Source: VFBF01 sp033764865
GTDB taxonomy: Bacteria; Pseudomonadota; Alphaproteobacteria; Caulobacterales; Aquidulcibacteraceae
Reading direction: 5' to 3'
DNA: 16,888 nt
Assembly: GCA_033764865.1 (NCBI GenBank)
Contig: JANRIM010000006.1
Coordinates: forward strand, 1-16,888
Under the pieces are notes generated by a model that was given only the letters and a program-made list of their open reading frames with translations, searched no databases and was not told the origin of the DNA. Made by a program: the position numbers and the translations under genes. Below, piece after piece: positions 13,173 through 16,888 of this stretch (positions are counted from its first letter, which is position 1; the number at the start of each line of letters is the position of its first letter).

Positions 13173-14429
13173 ATGTCGGGCGCGCGGAACGCGGGAGACG
13201 GCCTTGTGCGCGATCGGGCGGGCTCAACCGCGCTGATCGCGTCCGTCGCCTTGCCGGCGCTGGTCACGGCCCTGCTTCTGGTCATGGACTACGGCGGCGC
13301 CATCGCGGCGCGGGGCGGGCTGCAGAAAGCCGCCGACACCGCCGCCATTGCAGGCGCGCGCGAACTCATGGTGCTGGCCGCCGCCCGCGGCGAAAGCGCG
13401 GAATCCGCCGCCGCCGAAATCGCCCGCCAGGCCGCCCGCGGGGTCTCGCTCAAGTCGGGCTCCATGCTCGTGGAGACGGCCTTCGATCCGGAGAGCGGGG
13501 CGCTGACCGTCGACATCACCGCCAAGGCCGCCACGTTCCTTGCGGAGTACATCGTGGGCGCGGCGCCGGAGGTCGTGGCCCGCGCAGTGGCGCGTCCGGT
13601 TGGCAACACATCGCTGTGCGTGCTGGCGCTGGCCCGGACGGGCGTGGCGCTGCAACTGTCGGCGGACTCCTCGATCAAGGCGCTGGGCTGCGCCATCTAC
13701 GCCAACTCGTCGGGGACGCAGTCCCTCACCGTCCAGCAGCGCGGCAAGATCGAGGCGCAGAACGTCTGCACGGCGGGCGGGTACCGGGGGCCGACCGGGG
13801 CCGTGGCGCCGGCGCCGACGCTCGATTGCCCCCGCATCGAGGACCCGCTCACGGCGCGTCCGAAACCGCCGTCCTCGGTGTGCACGTACACCAACCGGTC
13901 GCTTAACCACACGACGGCGGAGTGGGGGCCGGGCGTCTACTGCGGGGGCATGTATCTCAACAACGGGGCGCGGGTGACGTTGAAGCCCGGCGTCTACGTT
14001 CTCAAGGGCGGCACGCTCAACGTGGAGGGCGGCGCGAAGCTTCAGGGAAGCGGCGTGACGCTGCACCTAACGGGCGGCGCCCGGCTCAACGTGCTGCAGA
14101 ACAGCCATATCGCCCTGTCCGCGCCGCCGAGGGGCGCCACCGCCGGCATGCTGTTCTTCGGCGACGACGACGCGCCGCCCGCATCGCCGCACGTCCTGGT
14201 GTCGAACAATGCGCGCACGTTGCTGGGCACGGTCTATCTGCCGGAGGCGACGCTGAGGGTCGGCGGGCAGAATCCCATCGCGGATGAATCGCCGTGGACG
14301 GCGGTCGTGGTCGGCCAGCTGCGGCTGGAGGGAAAGGCCGGGATCGTGCTGAACAGCCGCTTCGACTCCACCGACGTGCCGTTGCCCGAGGGGCTGGGCG
14401 TGTCGCGCGCCGTGCGTCTTACCCAGTAA
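13173..14429 (+). CDS. Tad-domain (TadG-like) protein with long extracytoplasmic beta region
   Basis: 418 aa from the ATG at 13173, seven bases after GGGTGG; an ATG at 13146 lies within a hairpin and is less likely. The N-terminus has the Tad pattern: RDRAGSTALIASVALPALVTALLLVMDYGGAI, one membrane helix at about 18-38, then LQKAADTAAIAGARELMV. The rest is predicted outside the membrane: a Cys-containing stretch (SLCVLAL to DCPRIEDP), then Gly/Asn-rich repeats such as GGMYLNNGARVTLKPGVYVLKGGTLNVEGGAKLQGSG, suggestive of a beta-helix. TadG-like proteins contribute to Flp pili or adhesion, but no other tad or cpa gene is here. It may work away from the main pilus locus, as a surface or envelope protein. 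Confidence 0.82.
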   Translation: MSGARNAGDGLVRDRAGSTALIASVALPALVTALLLVMDYGGAIAARGGLQKAADTAAIAGARELMVLAAARGESAESAAAEIARQAARGVSLKSGSMLVETAFDPESGALTVDITAKAATFLAEYIVGAAPEVVARAVARPVGNTSLCVLALARTGVALQLSADSSIKALGCAIYANSSGTQSLTVQQRGKIEAQNVCTAGGYRGPTGAVAPAPTLDCPRIEDPLTARPKPPSSVCTYTNRSLNHTTAEWGPGVYCGGMYLNNGARVTLKPGVYVLKGGTLNVEGGAKLQGSGVTLHLTGGARLNVLQNSHIALSAPPRGATAGMLFFGDDDAPPASPHVLVSNNARTLLGTVYLPEATLRVGGQNPIADESPWTAVVVGQLRLEGKAGIVLNSRFDSTDVPLPEGLGVSRAVRLTQ

Positions 14430-14436
14430 GCCTCCG

Positions 14437-14452
14437 CTGAGCGGCGGCTCAG
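14437..14452. other. Hairpin at the Tad-domain gene/rpmB convergent junction
   Basis: CTGAGC (14437-14442) and GCTCAG (14447-14452) pair around GGCG. The right arm contains the rpmB stop codon. It is a weak candidate bidirectional terminator without a T-run. Confidence 0.3.
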
Positions 14453-14748
14453 GCGGCGGCGGGCTGGCCTTCGAGCTTCTTCTTCAGGTCGCGCCGGATC
14501 TTGGCGGCGCGGGGGGACATGGCCTCCTCCTTCGCCTTCAGCAGGAAGGCGTCGAAGCCGCCCACGTGGTCCACGGAGCGGAGGGTGGCCGCGGTGATGC
14601 GCAGGCGGAACGCCCGGCCAAGAGCGTCGGAATGCAGCGTGACGTTGACGAGATTCGGGCCGAACTCCCGCTTGGTCTTGATGTTGGAGTGGCTGACGCG
14701 GTGGCCGATCTGACGATCGGTGCCGGTCAATTCGCAGCGGCGGGACAT
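14449..14748 (-). CDS. rpmB: 50S ribosomal protein L28
   Basis: 99 aa, a structural protein of the large subunit. The family sequence is plain: MSRRCELTGTDRQIGHRVSHSN, IKTKREFGPNLVNVTL, LRITAATLRSVDHVGGFDAFLL. The extended C-terminus (KAKEEAMSPRAAKIRRDLKKKL) is the alphaproteobacterial form. The open frame continues far upstream but the start at 14748 is fixed by homology to the N-terminus of L28. The ribosome binding site is weak. A good promoter lies 41-69 bases upstream. It is convergent with the Tad-domain gene and divergent from the DUF3108 gene. Confidence 0.97.
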   Translation of the reverse strand: MSRRCELTGTDRQIGHRVSHSNIKTKREFGPNLVNVTLHSDALGRAFRLRITAATLRSVDHVGGFDAFLLKAKEEAMSPRAAKIRRDLKKKLEGQPAAA

Positions 14749-14788
14749 GGTGTGCGGTCCGGAATGAGGGCGGAAAACGAAGAGCGGA

Positions 14789-14817
14789 CGGATAGGCGAA
14801 CGGGGCGTCCGGGTCAA
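14789..14817 (-). promoter_or_regulatory. Sigma-70 promoter of rpmB
   Basis: On the minus strand TTGACC (plus 14812-14817), a 17-bp spacer and TATCCG (plus 14789-14794) form the best promoter in the window. The predicted start is near 14782, giving a leader of about 35 bases, as expected for a highly expressed ribosomal gene. Confidence 0.65.
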
Positions 14818-14976
14818 GTTGCGCGTCGAAGGGGAGGGGCGCCGGAAAACCGGTCGGGCGCGCCGGCGCCGTTGCGCCACGATCCGTTCATGCTGCAACC
14901 ATGTGCGCAGGGCTAGGGTGGCGGCAGTGGCCTGGACGGTCGTCGCGCCCGGGGCCCGGTCCGGTGGAGCAAGAGC

Positions 14977-15753
14977 ATGAAGCGCATCCTGGCGACGATC
15001 GCCTTCGCGGCCCTCGCGGGCGGGGCGGCGGCGGAGGCCCCCTCGGCCGGTGCGGGCGCGCCCGCGACGCGGAGCCTCAACGTGCTCTACGCCGTGTCCG
15101 GCAAAGGCATCGAGGCCGGTGAATTCCAGTACGGCGTCAAGTTCGAGGGCGGCGCCTATGAAGCCACGGCGCGGCGGCGGATGACCGGCCTGGTGGGCGC
15201 GCTCGTGGGCGACAGCCAGAACTACAGCTACGCCGCCCGCGGGCGGGTGACGGCCGCGGGGCTCACCCCCCAGAGCTACCGCCACCAGGGCGGCAGGCGG
15301 AACCGCGTCGTCACCGTGGATTTCGCGGGGCCGGCCCCCGTCACCACCGCCAACCCCGTCATGGGCATGGGCAACCCGCCCGCCACGGATGCCCAGAAGG
15401 CCGGCGCGGTGGATCAGGTCACCGCCATCGCCAGTCTCATCGCCGCCTCGGGAGACCCGTGCAACCGCACGGTGCGGGTGCTGATGGACGGGCGCTCCCG
15501 GTTCGATTTCGTGTTGACGCCTGCGGGCCAGGTCACGCTGCGGACCCGCGCCTACCAGGGTGCGGCGCTCAAGTGCGACGTGGCGTTCCGCCCGATCGCC
15601 GGCTTCCCCGATCCCCAGACGCCCGCCAAGCTCACGTTCCTGTTCGCCCGCACCGCCAACGGACTCTATGCGCCCCTTCGGATCGAGATGCCCACGGACG
15701 TGGAGCAGATCGGCGTGGCGGTGCTCGAGGCGCGCAGCTTCACCGCCAGCTAG
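14977..15753 (+). CDS. DUF3108 domain-containing periplasmic protein
   Basis: 258 aa from the ATG at 14977, seven bases after GGAG (14966-14969). An N-terminal signal peptide ends near GGAAAEA (residues 15-21). The body follows the alphaproteobacterial DUF3108 pattern: LNVLYAVSGKGIEAGEFQYGV, TGLVGALVGDSQNYSY, YRHQGGRRNRVVTVDF, PVMGMGNPPATDAQKAGAVDQ, then GDPCNRTVRVLMDGRSRFDF (about 159-178) and a final PLRIEMPTDVEQIGVAVLEAR. The two Cys (about 162 and in ALKCDVAF) may form a disulfide. The family has no established function. The rpmB-DUF3108 divergent pair recurs in related bacteria as far as I recall. Confidence 0.88.
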   Translation: MKRILATIAFAALAGGAAAEAPSAGAGAPATRSLNVLYAVSGKGIEAGEFQYGVKFEGGAYEATARRRMTGLVGALVGDSQNYSYAARGRVTAAGLTPQSYRHQGGRRNRVVTVDFAGPAPVTTANPVMGMGNPPATDAQKAGAVDQVTAIASLIAASGDPCNRTVRVLMDGRSRFDFVLTPAGQVTLRTRAYQGAALKCDVAFRPIAGFPDPQTPAKLTFLFARTANGLYAPLRIEMPTDVEQIGVAVLEARSFTAS

Positions 15754-15777
15754 CGGGCTGCGTTGTGGCATGGGCGG

Positions 15778-15858
15778 GAATCGGGCACTATCCGTAGCGG
15801 TGAACAGGTGCCGAACGAATCACTGCGCGTGATTCGCACGTGATTCGTTCCTGATTCG
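15778..15858. repeat. Cluster of five GANTC sites with three 11-bp direct repeats
   Basis: GANTC occurs at 15778, 15817, 15831, 15842 and 15853. CGAATCAC (15816-15823) and GTGATTCG (15829-15836) form a perfect 8-bp inverted repeat around TGCGC. TGATTCG recurs at 15830, 15841 and 15852, exactly 11 bp apart, about one helical turn. GANTC is the CcrM methylation site in alphaproteobacteria. The cluster lies in the 175-bp gap between two convergent genes, where no promoter is needed. Confidence 0.8.
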
Positions 15859-15904
15859 ATCTGTCCGTTTTGTCATGGTTCGGGATCCGGGGTCCGCGGT
15901 CAGG

Positions 15905-15920
15905 GGCCCGCAGTCGGGCC
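15905..15920. other. Short GC hairpin before the DUF4256 stop
   Basis: GGCCC (15905-15909) and GGGCC (15916-15920) pair around GCAGTC, nine bases beyond the end of the DUF4256 gene. There is no T-run on either strand. It could help end either convergent transcript. Confidence 0.3.
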
Positions 15921-15928
15921 GTGAGGGA

Positions 15929-16456
15929 TCAGACCAGCAGCCGGACGCGGAAGCCGCGGACTGCGTAATAGGACTCCGCGCCATTGTGGTAGACGAACAC
16001 CGTGTCGTAGCGCCGGTCCCCGAACAGGGCGCCGCCGAGCTTGCGGATGGGCGCGGGCGTGGCGATCCAGCTTGAGGTCTTGCGGTCGAACTCGCCCAGG
16101 GCCTGCAGCGCGCGGTACTGCGCCTCGTCGAGCAGGGCCGCGCCCATCTCCGCCGCCATCTCCAGCGCTGCGCCTCTCGGCTTGTTCTCCTTGCGCGCGT
16201 CCAGGGCGGCGCGATCGAAGCAGAGGCTGCGCCGGCCGGCGGGGCTCTCCGCCGCGCAGTCGACGAACACGAACGCCGCGCCCTCCCGGCCCACCACGTC
16301 CGGCTCGCCGCCGGTCTCCTCCATCGCGGCGAGCGTCTTCAGCGCCTTGGGCGTGAGCCGCGCCGCAACCGCGTCCCACGCGATGCCGGCATGACGGTGC
16401 GGGTGCGCGGCGAAGCGCGCGGCGAGGGTGGCGGCGAGGGGGTCGGCTTTGGGCAT
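15929..16456 (-). CDS. DUF4256 family protein, cytoplasmic
   Basis: 175 aa from the ATG at 16456, which fits the family length; the frame is open further upstream but that stretch is Arg/Pro-rich and unconserved. Family signatures are dense: RHAGIAWDAVAARL, MEETGGEPDVVG, FVDCAAESPAGRRSLCFDR, KTSSWIATPAPIRKLGGALF, DRRYDTVFVYHNGAESYYAVRGFR. There is no signal peptide or membrane segment. The family is widespread in bacteria and has no known biochemical role. It is probably monocistronic; the GNAT gene upstream on the same strand ends 127 bp away. Confidence 0.88.
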   Translation of the reverse strand: MPKADPLAATLAARFAAHPHRHAGIAWDAVAARLTPKALKTLAAMEETGGEPDVVGREGAAFVFVDCAAESPAGRRSLCFDRAALDARKENKPRGAALEMAAEMGAALLDEAQYRALQALGEFDRKTSSWIATPAPIRKLGGALFGDRRYDTVFVYHNGAESYYAVRGFRVRLLV

Positions 16457-16557
16457 GGTCGGGTCCGTGACTGGGTACGGCACAGGTGACGACATCCGGT
16501 GGCCGCCACAACCCGGCCGCCGCGCCGCGGGCGCCGAAAACACCCATGGCCCGTACC

Positions 16558-16574
16558 GCCGGCATCCTGCCGGC
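16558..16574 (-). terminator. Candidate terminator hairpin after the GNAT gene
   Basis: GCCGGCA (16558-16564) and TGCCGGC (16568-16574) form a perfect 7-bp stem with a 3-base loop, eight bases past the minus-strand GNAT stop. A short T-run (TTTT, plus 16537-16540) follows only about 17 bases later, so it is not a canonical intrinsic terminator. Confidence 0.4.
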
Positions 16575-16582
16575 ACAGCGCA

Positions 16583-16888
16583 TCAGGCGTCGCCAAGCGG
16601 CTTGACCATGGCGATCTCGAACGGGACGAAGCCCGCCGCAGCGTAAAGCCGCGTCGCGGGATCGTTGTCGTGCACCACCTCAAGCCACGCGTGCTCTATG
16701 CCTTGCGCGCGCATGTCCTCCAGCGCGTGCGCGATCAGGCGCTGGCCATAGCCGCGCCCGCGCGCCGACGCGGCCACGACGACCGTCGCCAGCAAGCCGA
16801 CGCGGGCGGGTTTGAAGGATGGGCCGAGCGCGAGCTCTGTCCAGCGCGTGCTCGCGATGACCGCGCCCGCACGTTCGCCGACGAACCA
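16583..16888 (-). CDS. GNAT family N-acetyltransferase (5' end cut by the window)
   Basis: The frame stays open to the window edge, giving 101 C-terminal residues beginning WFVGERAGAVIASTRWTELA. Motif A is clear: LLATVVVAASARGRGYGQRLIAHAL, with the RGRGYG loop that binds the pyrophosphate of acetyl-CoA. Motif B follows as AWLEVVHDNDPATRLYAAAGFVPFEIAMVKPLG. A TTG at 16795 is an internal codon and not the start. The N-terminal part, about 50 residues, lies outside. The substrate is unknown; the form resembles general small-molecule or protein N-terminal acetyltransferases. Confidence 0.88.
   Translation of the reverse strand, partial: WFVGERAGAVIASTRWTELALGPSFKPARVGLLATVVVAASARGRGYGQRLIAHALEDMRAQGIEHAWLEVVHDNDPATRLYAAAGFVPFEIAMVKPLGDA

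Noticed and set aside
14749..15771. The long minus-strand extension upstream of rpmB
   Set aside because: L28 has a conserved N-terminus at 14748 and a strong promoter at 14789-14817 lies inside the extension, which is antisense to the DUF3108 gene.
15878..15892. GGTTCGGGATCC resembling a tRNA T-arm
   Set aside because: The loop lacks the TTCRANY pattern, and no acceptor, D or anticodon stems surround it.
15875..16075. A 66-codon plus-strand ORF just after the GANTC cluster
   Set aside because: It has no ribosome binding site and most of it is antisense to the DUF4256 gene.

Overview
The window is chromosomal DNA of a high-GC bacterium (about 70% G+C by eye), most likely an alphaproteobacterium of the Caulobacterales/Maricaulales type. 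The evidence is an alphaproteobacterial-type L28 next to a DUF3108 protein, an aerobic cobaltochelatase CobT followed by a phytase-like lipoprotein, a small periplasmic protein of the Caulobacter CC_3452 type, ExoD, and a lone Tad-domain protein. Genes are tightly packed, with ATGA/GTGA stop-start overlaps inside operons and convergent neighbours whose stop codons almost touch. No rRNA, tRNA, CRISPR array, insertion sequence or prophage gene was seen.

Layout. 1-1997 (+): a probable operon with the tail of an upstream frame, a small Cro/C1-type regulator, a four-helix membrane protein, an unknown 109-aa protein and a TraB/GumN-like lipoprotein. 1994-2671 (-): a membrane protein resembling metal-dependent hydrolases. 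2742-2810: promoter-like elements, a Fur-like palindrome, a Shine-Dalgarno sequence and a GTG start leading into a doubtful small frame that runs antisense into vsr. 2942-4488 (-): a DNA cytosine-5 methyltransferase translationally coupled to a Vsr mismatch endonuclease, with no restriction enzyme beside them. 4628-5494 (+): a two-part envelope lipoprotein. 5497-6159 (-): ExoD. 6362-6682 (-): a CC_3452-like secreted protein with a clear intrinsic terminator. 7049-9229 (+): an acyl-CoA dehydrogenase and a PaaG-like enoyl-CoA hydratase/isomerase, a beta-oxidation-type pair. 9236-10051 (-): a secreted CHAP-domain protein. 10183-13097 (+): cobT and a coupled phytase-like lipoprotein. 13173-14429 (+): a Tad-domain protein behind three abutting hairpins. 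14449-14748 (-): rpmB with a good promoter, divergent from a DUF3108 protein (14977-15753, +). 15929-16456 (-): a DUF4256 protein. 16583-16888 (-): a GNAT acetyltransferase cut by the window edge.

Most genes are ordinary for the group. The unusual signals are mostly non-coding. Five GANTC sites, the CcrM methylation target of alphaproteobacteria, lie within 80 bp of a convergent intergenic gap, three of them in an exact 11-bp repeat (15778-15858). A Fur-like box and start signals remain next to the vsr-dcm cassette with no convincing gene behind them. dcm has an apparently leaderless promoter overlapping a palindrome. Hairpins precede the Tad-domain start, one of them covering its ribosome binding site. 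Nothing here amounts to a complete new defence or biosynthetic system.
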